A stretch of 64,000 nt of DNA from Moritella sp. (GTDB lineage Bacteria; Pseudomonadota; Gammaproteobacteria; Enterobacterales; Moritellaceae): NCBI RefSeq assembly GCF_013215705.1, contig NZ_JABSQR010000019.1, positions 42,255 to 106,254 on the forward strand, given 5' to 3'. Position numbers and translations under genes: made by a program. The notes below the pieces were generated by a model, which saw only the letters and a list, made by a program, of their open reading frames with translations, made no database searches and was not told the origin of the DNA. Shown piece by piece: positions 43,529-52,431 of this stretch (position 1 is its first letter; every line of letters begins with the position of its first letter).

Positions 43529-45568
43529 TTACTGTCCAGCCTGTACCAATGCGATAGTGACGGCATCTTTGGTTAATAACTCCGGTAACAACTTCCCTTG
43601 TGGTAATGCCGGACCAAACACCTGATTAAATGGAATTGCATAACGACCATGGCGTTTTAAATACGCTTCAATTTGACTATCCGGTTTAGTCCAATCTCCT
43701 TTCATCGCCACCACGTTATCCGCATTTAAACGGGCGATAATATCACTACGTTGCAGCACTGCACGTTCATTCACCACACAGGTAATACACCAATCTGCGG
43801 TAATATCGATAAACACGGTTTTTCCTTCCGCTACATATCCCGCAATTTTTTCTGGCTCAAATACCTGCCAATGAATTTCTGATCCAGACTGAATATCATT
43901 ACGCTGTAATAACGTCTCTGATTCAGGCGACCAAATAATGGTATTCGCCAACAGCAGATATAGTGCCAATGTCGTGACCAGTGATTTAGGCCCAGGTTTC
44001 ACGATCAAGAGTATCACCATGGCACAAATAATGATGCTAAAAACAACCCACAACATCATGCTTAGATGTGCTTGCAGTAGCCAAATCAGCCACACTAACG
44101 TAGCGCACAATAAGGCCGCTAAAAACTGACGAAAGCGCACCATCCACAGACCCGGCTTTGGCATCACGTTCACGCTATTTGGCCACATCGCGATAAGTAA
44201 ATATGGCAGAGATAAACCCAAGGCTAAACCACTAAATATCACCATAATCTGCCAGCTTGAACCAGCTAAGGCAAAGGCAACCGCGGTACCTAAAAAAGGC
44301 GCAGAGCAAGGCGTTGCTAATAACACCGCAAAGATACCTTGATAAAAATGCCCCTTATTAGAGCCAGACAACCTATCCATTAAACTTTGTGGTAACTGCA
44401 CATCAAATTTATCCAATAGATTTAATGCAAATAACAGTAATACCGGGATCATGATCAATAAAAATGTGGCCGACTGGAATTGCACTCCCCAACCAAAACC
44501 AATACCAAAGTACTTTAAGCCTATAAAGAGTAATGCCAGTAACCAAAACGCCACAAAAATACCAGCAGCGCTTAATAAAAAGTTAACCCGTCGTTGCGCA
44601 CTCGATTCACTGACCGATTCGACCACACCTAATAATTTAATCGACAATACCGGTAATACACACGGCATTAAATTAAGAATCAAACCACCAACAACCGCCA
44701 GCAGCAACATGTATATCCAACTTGGTAAGGTTTGTTCAATCACGGTGGGTTTAATGGTATCTGTAAATGTAATGCCCCCGTGTGCATTGGTTAGCGTCAC
44801 TTTTAACGCTTGTTGAGGATCTAAACGAGCAGGCGTGCCCGCCATGTCTTCAACCCGTATAATTAACCGCGTCACCCCATCTTGCTGGCTTATTTGCGGC
44901 TGACTAAATAAAGTAAAATCCACCCCTTCAACGAAACCATCAAGCACTGGCGTGGTTAGCCCTGCCACTTCAATTAATAATTGCGATGATGCACTGTCCC
45001 AGCCAAACTGCTGGATAGAGGCCGACGTAGCACTAATATCCACCGGGACATTGGCGACGTAAGGCTGTAGCTGCGCACTTGAGGCTTTATCAATACTGCT
45101 TGCGGTCGCGGGGAGATTTAAGACCAGATCCACTTGCGCACGAATGCACACTTCACGACACACTAACATGGTAGTTTTAGCTTGTAACGCTAACGCTTTA
45201 CTGGGATCAATAATACTCACTTGCAGAGGATAAATAACTTCGTGTTTGTAACCATACGTCTCAACGTCATACACCATCATGCGCTGCGGTACCGGCCATA
45301 ACCATTCAACACCCGCTAAATTTTCAGATCCTTGCCAGTCAATACTCGGGGGAGCCCCGGCTAGCCCAGGTGAACTCCAATAGGTTTTCCACTCATCATC
45401 TAAGGTTATTTTTAAGCCCATAGACAATATCGTGGCACCATTAACGCCGTTCGCCGTGGATAATAACTGCGCACTAGCCACTGTCGCCGCAGGATCAAAC
45501 GCAGTTGCACTTTGCTCGGCATAAACGAAAGAAGAAAGTAATAGGCAGATTAAAATATAAAATCGCAT
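43529..45568 (-). CDS. DsbD/ScsB-type thiol:disulfide interchange membrane protein
   Basis: A 679-residue protein that moves reducing power from cytoplasmic thioredoxin to the periplasm. A signal peptide (to about 17) precedes an N-terminal periplasmic domain (about 18-270) with WKTYWSSPGLAGAPPSIDW and CREVCIRA. A DsbD-like membrane core (about 285-545) follows, with LNLMPCVLPVLSIKLLG and LLATPCSAPFLGTAVAF, the two redox cysteines. The C-terminal thioredoxin-like domain has ADWCITC. The N-terminal domain resembles ScsB more than classical DsbD, so I give no symbol. No partner DsbC/ScsC gene is adjacent. Confidence 0.85.
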   Translation of the reverse strand: MRFYILICLLLSSFVYAEQSATAFDPAATVASAQLLSTANGVNGATILSMGLKITLDDEWKTYWSSPGLAGAPPSIDWQGSENLAGVEWLWPVPQRMMVYDVETYGYKHEVIYPLQVSIIDPSKALALQAKTTMLVCREVCIRAQVDLVLNLPATASSIDKASSAQLQPYVANVPVDISATSASIQQFGWDSASSQLLIEVAGLTTPVLDGFVEGVDFTLFSQPQISQQDGVTRLIIRVEDMAGTPARLDPQQALKVTLTNAHGGITFTDTIKPTVIEQTLPSWIYMLLLAVVGGLILNLMPCVLPVLSIKLLGVVESVSESSAQRRVNFLLSAAGIFVAFWLLALLFIGLKYFGIGFGWGVQFQSATFLLIMIPVLLLFALNLLDKFDVQLPQSLMDRLSGSNKGHFYQGIFAVLLATPCSAPFLGTAVAFALAGSSWQIMVIFSGLALGLSLPYLLIAMWPNSVNVMPKPGLWMVRFRQFLAALLCATLVWLIWLLQAHLSMMLWVVFSIIICAMVILLIVKPGPKSLVTTLALYLLLANTIIWSPESETLLQRNDIQSGSEIHWQVFEPEKIAGYVAEGKTVFIDITADWCITCVVNERAVLQRSDIIARLNADNVVAMKGDWTKPDSQIEAYLKRHGRYAIPFNQVFGPALPQGKLLPELLTKDAVTIALVQAGQ

Positions 45569-45730
45569 TCAATAAGTTCCCAATTTTGACACTACACCTA
45601 TCTTAAGTCAGCAGCCTTAAGATATAAAATTAAAAATGTATGTATACCTCATTCATTATCTAACCCCGCCATAATTAGATATACTTCTCGCGAAGACGTC
45701 ACTAACACGCGTATTAAGGTGGATACTAAA

Positions 45731-45740
45731 TCCCCCCCCC
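45731..45740 (+). repeat. Homopolymeric C9 tract upstream of the SirB2 gene
   Basis: A run of nine C lies about 45 bp before the start codon at 45784, in otherwise AT-rich non-coding DNA. Confidence 0.8.
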
Positions 45741-45783
45741 TTAATCGATTTAATCACATTACTTTTTACAATGGGCAATTAAA

Positions 45784-46173
45784 ATGGATTACGCATTTGT
45801 TAAACACATGCACATGGGCATGGCTTACCTTAGTATCACTTTCTTTATTTTTCGTTCAATTTTGTCGGTCACAGAATCTGCATTATTACAGCATAAGGTA
45901 ATCAAAATATTACCGCACATCATTGATACGCTAGTTATTTTATTAGCGGGTCACTTAATGATGACAATCCAACAATATCCGTTTGCTGATGCTTGGTTAA
46001 CCGCAAAGTTAATCGCCCTTATCGCTTATATTATAGTGGGAACCATTGCCATTAAACGCGGTAAGACAGCTATCATACGTTTATGGGCAAGTGTAGCTGC
46101 GATAGCAATTTTTGCTTATATTCTGGGTGTCGCAAAAAGTCATGATGTGATGTCGTGGTTAGCACTCGCTTAA
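45784..46173 (+). CDS. SirB2 family membrane protein
   Basis: A 129-residue protein with four hydrophobic helices and family residues near the start (VKHMHMGMAYLSITFFIFR) and middle (LPHIIDTLVILLAGHLMM). SirB proteins were named for an effect on Salmonella invasion genes, but their biochemical role is unsettled. It is followed after 9 bp by a methyltransferase gene, so the two are probably co-transcribed. Confidence 0.85.
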   Translation: MDYAFVKHMHMGMAYLSITFFIFRSILSVTESALLQHKVIKILPHIIDTLVILLAGHLMMTIQQYPFADAWLTAKLIALIAYIIVGTIAIKRGKTAIIRLWASVAAIAIFAYILGVAKSHDVMSWLALA

Positions 46174-46182
46174 GGGGTTTAT

Positions 46183-46692
46183 ATGACAGCATCGGCACTA
46201 TTACAACAATACAGCACCTTGTTCCAGCCGTCAGGTAAACCGGTATTGGATTTAGCCTGTGGCGCCGGTCGCAATGGTTTGTACCTGCATCAACAGCAGA
46301 TACCGACTATTTTTTCCGATCAAAACCAGACTGCATTAACCAGTATAGCGGCTGTATCGGGTGTGAGTACCGAGCAATGCTGGCAAATTGACTTTGAAAA
46401 TGGTGAACAACAATTACCCGCTAATCACTATCAAGGTATAGTGGTGTTTCGATATTTACATCGACCACTCATTGACGCTATCAAGCAAGCGGTATGTTCT
46501 GGTGGTATCGTGATCTATGAAACGTTCACTGTCGAAAACAGACAATTTGGTCGACCTAATCGTGATGCATTTCTATTACAGTTGGGGGAATTAAAAGCGA
46601 TGTTCAGTGACTGGGAATGTTTGCATTATTTTGAAGGGATTGAACGAGATCCTGACCGCGCTATTGCACAGATAGTCTGTAAAAAACCATAA
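46183..46692 (+). CDS. Class I SAM-dependent methyltransferase (TehB-like)
   Basis: A 169-residue methyltransferase with motif I VLDLACGAGRNGLYL near residue 21 and the acidic ribose-binding strand IPTIFSDQN near residue 41. A post-motif strand GGIVIYETFTVEN lies near residue 107. It is compact, lacking extra domains, and resembles the TehB/UbiG-like small methyltransferases. The acceptor is unknown. It is downstream of and probably coupled to the SirB2 gene. Confidence 0.8.
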   Translation: MTASALLQQYSTLFQPSGKPVLDLACGAGRNGLYLHQQQIPTIFSDQNQTALTSIAAVSGVSTEQCWQIDFENGEQQLPANHYQGIVVFRYLHRPLIDAIKQAVCSGGIVIYETFTVENRQFGRPNRDAFLLQLGELKAMFSDWECLHYFEGIERDPDRAIAQIVCKKP

Positions 46693-46726
46693 AAAAAGCG
46701 CCATGTCGAATCATCAACATGGCGCT
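46691..46726 (-). terminator. Terminator between rplY and the methyltransferase gene
   Basis: AGCGCCATGT (46697-46706) pairs with ACATGGCGCT (46717-46726). On the minus strand seven T follow, a strong rplY terminator. On the plus strand the tail is weak, but it may still help end the methyltransferase transcript. Confidence 0.85.
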
Positions 46727-46752
46727 CTTATCACAAGTATAACAATCCGATA

Positions 46753-47040
46753 TTAAGCGCGGATGAAATCAATGTGTTGAACTTTTGGCTTGAACGCGTG
46801 GCGTTGCATAGCTTTAACTGTAACAGCCATTTCAGTACCGTCAACTACAAGCGTAATAACTGAAGAGAAGAACTCTTCGTTACGTTGTGCGTTGTTAACA
46901 ACATCGTGCTCTAATTCGATAGAGATAGCTTCTTCGCCTTTACCGTAGATTACAGCAGGGAATTTGTTAGCGTGACGTAGGCGGCGGCTCGCACCTTTCC
47001 CAAGGTCTGAACGTACTTGTGCTTCAAAAGTGAAAGACAT
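46753..47040 (-). CDS. rplY: 50S ribosomal protein L25
   Basis: L25 binds 5S rRNA in the central protuberance. The 95-residue short form (E. coli 94) begins [23 protein letters not shown] and ends [10 protein letters not shown]. It is the single-domain type, without the CTC extension. It is a single-gene unit with its own promoter and a strong terminator. Confidence 0.97.
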   Translation of the reverse strand: MSFTFEAQVRSDLGKGASRRLRHANKFPAVIYGKGEEAISIELEHDVVNNAQRNEEFFSSVITLVVDGTEMAVTVKAMQRHAFKPKVQHIDFIRA

Positions 47041-47153
47041 AATCTTTTCCTAATATAAGTAGTAATATTTAGATCTGGACTGAATCCAGATAAGTAAGCG
47101 TCTTTTAACTGCTGCCTGCGACCGGGCAACAACAGTATAATTAACGGGTGCGG

Positions 47154-47182
47154 ATAATACCATGCCAGCCTTATCACAACAA
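47154..47182 (-). promoter_or_regulatory. Candidate rplY promoter with extended -10
   Basis: On the minus strand TTGTTG (47177-47182), 17 bp and TATTAT (47154-47159), the latter preceded by TGg as in extended -10 promoters. A G/C-rich segment follows. It is about 114 bp upstream of rplY. Confidence 0.5.
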
Positions 47183-47510
47183 GTAAATGCACATAACTAA
47201 AAGCATCAGGATTCATTGAGCATTGAAGAAAGAAGAAAGAGGAAAGAGTCGTTCTATAAACGCAAACATCGCATTTTACTATCTTGGCTCGCTATTTTTG
47301 TAAGTAAGTGATGAACAAGTATCAACTACATTATTCAGAAAACACATTATAATATATCAACCAACAGCTATAACCTTCGCCTTAACCAGAGTTAAAAACC
47401 AACGTATCACCACATGACAATACAATGAATCGATTTGTTAAAAAAGTCAGTTTAAGATCACTAAACCGAGTATTTCAATACGTTAATACTACTTTTGGCT
47501 GAGTTTATAC
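47183..47510. other. Intergenic stretch between divergent rplY and FapA-domain genes
   Basis: About 330 bp. No supported open frame, RNA gene or repeat was seen. The sequence is AT-rich. Confidence 0.6.
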
Positions 47511-47519
47511 TGCTATAAT
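47511..47519 (+). promoter_or_regulatory. Extended -10 promoter for the FapA-domain gene
   Basis: TGCTATAAT is a perfect extended -10 element 39 bp before the start codon. No good -35 is found at 16-18 bp. Confidence 0.55.
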
Positions 47520-47557
47520 CGAGAAACGATTTCCCCCTAATAATTTTAGGAACTTGT

Positions 47558-49246
47558 ATGCTGGACGCAGAATTAATTAGGTTAAGCGAAGACCATAATC
47601 AAGTCGAAATTCGTCTGGTCCCAAATACACACGCGCCACTAACAGTTCCGAATTTACTTGGCTTACTCCATGTTGAGCCTTTCAATCAATTATCCCCTAT
47701 TCTTGCGAATCTTGAAGAAGCCGTCGCCCAAATAAATAAACTAACGGGTAAATCCGCAGGTGCTGAAGAGTTTTTATTTATTTTAGCAGAGCGACATAAC
47801 GGTAAGATTGAAATCTTACTGAACAAAGATAACATGCAAGCGGAAGTAAATTTAACCGCGGGCTGGGGCGATCATCAAATTGCACTTGCTGATATTTTAG
47901 ATGAACTAAATAACAATAATATCCATATCGGTATTGATAAGCAAAAGATCACCGAACAACTAAAACAACTCTCAATACTCGCTCCCGGTGAACACGTTAA
48001 GATTATTGTTGCTGAAGGTCAGCTCCCTATTCATGGTAAAAATGCCGAATTAAAACGTCAAGTATCATTGGCCCGAGAACGTTTATTACAACCGAAAGTC
48101 AAAACGGATGGTAATGTTGATATGCGTAATCTGGGTGAAATAAACATGGTACAGGTGAACGATGTATTAATCGAAAAAATACCCGCTGATGATGGCACCA
48201 AAGGGTTTGATCTACTCGGTAAAGAACTGTTACCAAAATCAGGTAAAGACACCAAGCTACAAGCGGGTCCAGGCACCTGTATCGACCCTAACAATCCATT
48301 AAGATTACTTGCCACCATGACAGGTCAAGCAGTCGAGGTCAGGGACGTATTGCAAATTGATGATATGCTGACAATTAAAAATGTTGATGTCGGCACAGGT
48401 CATATTGAGTTTAAAGGCAGCATCCTGATCACAGGTAACGTTGATGCCGAAATGATCGTTAAAAGTAGTGGTGATATCACCGTGATGGGATTTGTTGATT
48501 CCGCAACCCTAGAAGCCAAAGGCGATATTATTGTCAACAAAGGTATTTTAGGACGGCAATTAACCAATAAAAATAACAATTACAATCATCAACTCGCTAC
48601 CAAAATTAGTGCTCAAGGGCAAATACGCGCTCAATTCGTACAATACTCAGAACTAACCGCGACCGGGGACATCACCATCACCAAGCAGTTACTGCACAGT
48701 GTTACCCATACTAAAGGGAAACTTACCGTAAGCGATGGTTTTAACCGCCATGGTGATATCGTGGGCGGCACTGTTAATGCAAATAATGGTATTAACGTGG
48801 TCAGCATTGGCGCCACATCAGGTACAAAAACTGAAATTTTTTGCGCAATGCAAGAAGACAAGGTCCGGGTTCAAGTACAAGACCGGAGCGAAAAATTAAA
48901 GACCTTAGTTGAACAAGACAACTCACTGTGGATTAAGATTAATAATCTACCACCCAAAGAACAATGGAAACACGATCACGGTGTCGTTACTAAAATAAAA
49001 GAAATGTTGTATGAAAAAAATAGATTCAACCAGCAACGCTTTGATGATGAGGTGGAGTTACAGCAGTTGCAACTTGAGCTAGAGCAATACTACCAAGAAC
49101 ATCACATTAACGTCGGGAAATGTATTTTTGATAATGTAACCTTACATATCGGCTCAGCAACAACAATAACTCAGCGTGAATACGGTCCTTGTCGAGTGAT
49201 CCATAAAGATAAGCAAATTGACTTTGATTATAGCAAGTACGACTAG
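47558..49246 (+). CDS. FapA (DUF342) domain protein
   Basis: A 562-residue cytoplasmic protein of the FapA/DUF342 family. The N-terminal region (about 1-195) precedes the diagnostic segment IPADDGTKGFDLLGKEL near residue 212. A right-handed beta-helix of polymerising repeats follows (VDVGTGHIEFKGSILITGNV, IVKSSGDITVMGFVDSATLEAKGDIIV), and a C-terminal coiled coil (about 445-530). In Vibrio, FapA influences polar flagellation and in other bacteria the fold is a bactofilin-like scaffold. No flagellar genes are near, so the role here is open. AGGAAC precedes the ATG. Confidence 0.85.
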   Translation: MLDAELIRLSEDHNQVEIRLVPNTHAPLTVPNLLGLLHVEPFNQLSPILANLEEAVAQINKLTGKSAGAEEFLFILAERHNGKIEILLNKDNMQAEVNLTAGWGDHQIALADILDELNNNNIHIGIDKQKITEQLKQLSILAPGEHVKIIVAEGQLPIHGKNAELKRQVSLARERLLQPKVKTDGNVDMRNLGEINMVQVNDVLIEKIPADDGTKGFDLLGKELLPKSGKDTKLQAGPGTCIDPNNPLRLLATMTGQAVEVRDVLQIDDMLTIKNVDVGTGHIEFKGSILITGNVDAEMIVKSSGDITVMGFVDSATLEAKGDIIVNKGILGRQLTNKNNNYNHQLATKISAQGQIRAQFVQYSELTATGDITITKQLLHSVTHTKGKLTVSDGFNRHGDIVGGTVNANNGINVVSIGATSGTKTEIFCAMQEDKVRVQVQDRSEKLKTLVEQDNSLWIKINNLPPKEQWKHDHGVVTKIKEMLYEKNRFNQQRFDDEVELQQLQLELEQYYQEHHINVGKCIFDNVTLHIGSATTITQREYGPCRVIHKDKQIDFDYSKYD

Positions 49247-49289
49247 GTAACGATAAATAATTCATATCAATTAATACCATCATAAACAA

Positions 49290-49317
49290 AAAGGCCTAAG
49301 TGATCACTTAGGCCTTT
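49290..49317. terminator. Bidirectional terminator, perfect 28-bp palindrome
   Basis: AAAGGCCTAAGTGA followed directly by its reverse complement, ending in a short T-run (plus) and A-run (minus). It separates the convergent FapA-domain and PLP-enzyme genes. Confidence 0.85.
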
Positions 49318-49345
49318 CTTTCAATATAGTTCAAACTTAACAGAT

Positions 49346-50581
49346 TTAAAGACTGGCTAATGCTTGAGTAAAATCAGCCAGTAAATCATCGGTATCTTCA
49401 ATACCAATCGAACAACGGATCATGCTTTCACTGATACCCGACTCTTGACGTGCCGCGAGACCGATTTCATGGAAAATAGTCGGTGCGACAGGCAGTGCTA
49501 AGCTACGGTTATCACCTAAATGCGTGGCACTAATCACCAATTTCAATTCATTCAAAAATTGGCAGCAATCCAAGCCTTCTTTCAAATCTAAGCTTAACAT
49601 AGCCCCTGATGCAGAAAATAATGATTTAGCACGGACATATTCAGGATGCGATTCTAAACCTGGATAATAAACACGTTCAACTTTTGGATGATTCTCTAAC
49701 ATTAATGCTAAAGCCAGTGCCGAACTTGACGATTGTTTTATACGCAGCGCCATTGTTTCTGAGCCTAGCGCTAATTGGCCAGCCGCTTCAGAACTAAGGC
49801 AGGCGCCCATGTCACGCAGACCTTTCTTCTTCATTTGCGTATAACCCCACATAGCCGGATCACCTTTACGGTACGCTTCGAAGATATTTGGATATTGTGA
49901 CCAATCAAATAACCCAGTATCAGTGACAGAACCACCGATAACATTACCGTGACCACCAAAGTACTTGGATAGTGACGTCACAATAAGATGACATTTCACC
50001 GCTTTAGGCTGGAATAAATAGGCTGATGTTAAGGTATTATCAACAACATATAGTAAACCTTTGGCATCACATAACTCGCCGATTTCGGCTAAGTCACAAA
50101 CTTGGGTCGCCGGATTAGCAATTGTTTCTACAAACACCATTTTGGTATTGGCTTGGCAAGCTGCAGCAACGTTAGCCACATCTGTCGCATCAACAAGTGT
50201 CACTTCAATGCCAAAACTTTTTAAGGTACCAAATACACTTGAGGTATTACCAAATAAGAAACGGCTGGCAACAATATGATCGCCACCTTTTAATAAAGTC
50301 AAAAATACCGCGACAATCGCCGCCATACCAGAGCTAAAACATAATGATGCTTTACCCTGCTCCATTTCGCAGATCATGTTTTGTAACATATCAATCGTTG
50401 GCGTCGCTTGACGAGCATAGGCTTGGCCAGCTTGGCGGCCTTGGAAGATATCGATAAGATCGTGAATGTCATCATAACCGTAAGTTGCAGAGTTATAAAT
50501 GGGTGCATGAATAGCCCCAAACTCTAAATTTTGGTTGTGATCATGATGAACTAAATGAGTCGTGAATCCCTGCTCTTTCAT
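49346..50581 (-). CDS. Cystathionine gamma-synthase family PLP-dependent enzyme
   Basis: A 411-residue Cys/Met-metabolism PLP enzyme (fold type I). Visible motifs are the phosphate-binding FSSGMAAIVAVFLTLLKGGD near residue 84, the cofactor Asp in LYVVDNTLTSAYLFQP, and the Schiff-base Lys in HLIVTSLSKYFGGHGNVIGG near residue 203. Members include cystathionine gamma-synthase and methionine gamma-lyase, and the reaction cannot be fixed by eye. The start at 50581 (MKEQGFTTHLVHHDH) has AAGGA upstream; the frame runs 7 codons further. asnC lies 98 bp upstream on the same strand, with a perfect dyad between. Confidence 0.85.
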   Translation of the reverse strand: MKEQGFTTHLVHHDHNQNLEFGAIHAPIYNSATYGYDDIHDLIDIFQGRQAGQAYARQATPTIDMLQNMICEMEQGKASLCFSSGMAAIVAVFLTLLKGGDHIVASRFLFGNTSSVFGTLKSFGIEVTLVDATDVANVAAACQANTKMVFVETIANPATQVCDLAEIGELCDAKGLLYVVDNTLTSAYLFQPKAVKCHLIVTSLSKYFGGHGNVIGGSVTDTGLFDWSQYPNIFEAYRKGDPAMWGYTQMKKKGLRDMGACLSSEAAGQLALGSETMALRIKQSSSSALALALMLENHPKVERVYYPGLESHPEYVRAKSLFSASGAMLSLDLKEGLDCCQFLNELKLVISATHLGDNRSLALPVAPTIFHEIGLAARQESGISESMIRCSIGIEDTDDLLADFTQALASL

Positions 50582-50608
50582 TGTTATTCCTTCATACAAC
50601 AAATTGAC

Positions 50609-50641
50609 GTTAACCTCATTATTGATCAGGATGAGGTTAAC
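50609..50641. promoter_or_regulatory. Perfect 11-bp dyad between asnC and the PLP enzyme gene
   Basis: GTTAACCTCAT (50609-50619) is mirrored by ATGAGGTTAAC (50631-50641) with an 11-bp centre. It lies 28 bp upstream of the PLP enzyme start and has no T-run, so it looks like an operator or mRNA hairpin rather than a terminator. Confidence 0.55.
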
Positions 50642-50678
50642 TTATAGCATTTATGTCATTTATAATTAGCGGTGAAGG

Positions 50679-51140
50679 TTATGGGTGAACACCACGACTA
50701 ATTGGGTTTTGTAATGAGATCAATGTTTCGGTCGATTGTACTTCTTCAATCTGTTGAATTTTATCAATCAGTACTTTTTGTAGTTCATCAATCGAGCGCG
50801 TCATCAACTTAACAAAAATATTGTAATTACCCGTTGTGTAATACGCTTCAACAACTTCATCTAACGCTTTTAATTGCGCCAACGCAGAAGGGTAATCCTT
50901 TGCGCTTTTTAGATTAATACCAATAAAACAACACACGTCGTAACCAAGCTTTTTCGGGCAAACTTCAACTTTAGTGCCAAGAATCACACCTGTTGTTTTC
51001 ATTTTTTCGACACGAACATGAATAGTACCCGCACTTACGTTAAACTTTTTCGCCAGTTCAGCATAAGGTACACGCGCGTTAACCATGAGTGCATTAAGGA
51101 TTTTTTTATCTAATTCATCAAGATTAGCATTAAGCGACAT
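50679..51140 (-). CDS. asnC: Lrp/AsnC family regulator AsnC
   Basis: A 153-residue feast/famine regulator. The N-terminal winged helix (about 5-55) contains YAELAKKFNVSAGTIHVRVEKMK, and the C-terminal RAM domain contains KLGYDVCCFIGINLKSAKDYPSALAQL and EAYYTTGNYNIFVKLM. Similarity to E. coli AsnC is extensive by eye (LGYDV.CFIGI.LKSAKDYPSAL, TETLI.LQNPI), so the symbol is warranted. AsnC normally activates asnA in response to asparagine; here asnA is not adjacent. The start at 51140 (MSLNANLDELDKK) is preferred to one 9 codons upstream. Confidence 0.88.
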   Translation of the reverse strand: MSLNANLDELDKKILNALMVNARVPYAELAKKFNVSAGTIHVRVEKMKTTGVILGTKVEVCPKKLGYDVCCFIGINLKSAKDYPSALAQLKALDEVVEAYYTTGNYNIFVKLMTRSIDELQKVLIDKIQQIEEVQSTETLISLQNPISRGVHP

Positions 51141-51411
51141 TACAACTTTTCCGATCATAAGTAACAATTCAAGAAGTCGATTATAACGCTAAAACCCTAA
51201 TCATCTAGCGTATAATTTGAATAATCTTGAAAAAATACCACCTTTTTGACTGCATAACTGAGATTTATCCAATATTCCATTAATTAACCTTTGAATTTCA
51301 TCTAAATTAAAATAAGTTTCACGACAAAGTGAAAAAGACTATTGGTCACATAGCAAGCTTGAGTTACCATTTCGGCCTGCACACAGCACAATTTTTCATT
51401 CAGGTAATTTA

Positions 51412-52335
51412 ATGTCTCAACAACAATACAATCTTATCGTCGTACTCGGCGCGACCGCATCGGGGAAAACACGTTTAGGTGTCGATCTGGCGAAACAATT
51501 AAACGGGGAAGTGATCTCGGGTGATTCTCGACAGGTATATACTGGTTTAGATATTGGATCAGGCAAAGACTTAGCTGAATATGGCGAGATACCTTATCAT
51601 TTAATTGATATTATCGAACCCGGTAAAGAATATAACGCCTTTCAATTTCAACGCGATTTCTTCAAGGTATTTAAAGACATTAACCAACGCGGTAAATTAC
51701 CCCTCCTTGTCGGCGGTACCGGCTTATACATAGATGCGGTGGTTGCTGGTTATGAATTTGTGCAAGTGGATAAAAACATTAGCCAGCGTGAACAGTTTGC
51801 CAACATGGCACTCGAAGCCGTACAACAAATCTTACTTGAGTTAGACAGCGATGCATATCAAGCAGCCGATATTACCGTACGACCACGCTTATACCGCGCC
51901 ATTGAAATAGCCCAGCATGCAACATCGCTAACCACGCCTGCGGTTAAAACCCCTTTACCTGATATCAAACCGCTTTATTTTGGCATTAAATGGGAACGCA
52001 GTGTATTACGCCAACGTATTACCCTACGTTTAAAAGAGCGCTTAGAAAACGGCATGATAGAAGAAGTGAAAGGCTTGTTAGCGCAAGGTGTCACACATGA
52101 AAAACTAGAATATTTTGGCCTTGAATATCGCTTTGTCAGTCAGTATGTTGCGGGTAAGATTAGTTATGAAGACATGTTTGATAAACTCAATGTCGCGATC
52201 CATAAATACGCCAAACGCCAAGATACTTGGTTTAGAAGGATGGAACGTAACGGAGCTAAAATACATTGGTTGGATGGCACCAAAGATATCAATGAACAAG
52301 CTCAACATGTACTGAGTCAATTTAATCAAGTCTAA
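51412..52335 (+). CDS. tRNA dimethylallyltransferase (divergent MiaA-type)
   Basis: A 307-residue isopentenyltransferase that would add a dimethylallyl group to A37 of tRNAs reading UNN codons. The P-loop is GATASGKTRLG near residue 13. Substrate motifs are GDSRQVYTGLDIGSGKDLAEYG near residue 38 and LLVGGTGLYIDAVV near residue 99. Canonical MiaA has DSALIYRGMDIGTAKP at the same place. The SGKDLAEYG form belongs to a separate sub-type that I associate with Bacteroidetes-like sequences. A canonical miaA near mutL-hfq may exist elsewhere. It is divergent from asnC and ends at a strong terminator. Confidence 0.8.
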   Translation: MSQQQYNLIVVLGATASGKTRLGVDLAKQLNGEVISGDSRQVYTGLDIGSGKDLAEYGEIPYHLIDIIEPGKEYNAFQFQRDFFKVFKDINQRGKLPLLVGGTGLYIDAVVAGYEFVQVDKNISQREQFANMALEAVQQILLELDSDAYQAADITVRPRLYRAIEIAQHATSLTTPAVKTPLPDIKPLYFGIKWERSVLRQRITLRLKERLENGMIEEVKGLLAQGVTHEKLEYFGLEYRFVSQYVAGKISYEDMFDKLNVAIHKYAKRQDTWFRRMERNGAKIHWLDGTKDINEQAQHVLSQFNQV

Positions 52336-52363
52336 CTAGATATTAACTATAAATTCCAAACAT

Positions 52364-52395
52364 AAAAAAGCCACACCGAACGGGTGTGGCTTTTT
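52364..52395. terminator. Bidirectional terminator between miaA-like and symporter genes
   Basis: AAAAAGCCACACC pairs with GGTGTGGCTTTTT around a GAACG loop (core 52371-52377 with 52383-52389), with T-runs on both strands. Confidence 0.92.
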
Positions 52396-52431
52396 ATTTT
52401 ATTCATTTGAATATGTAGTCCTAAATCTTTA

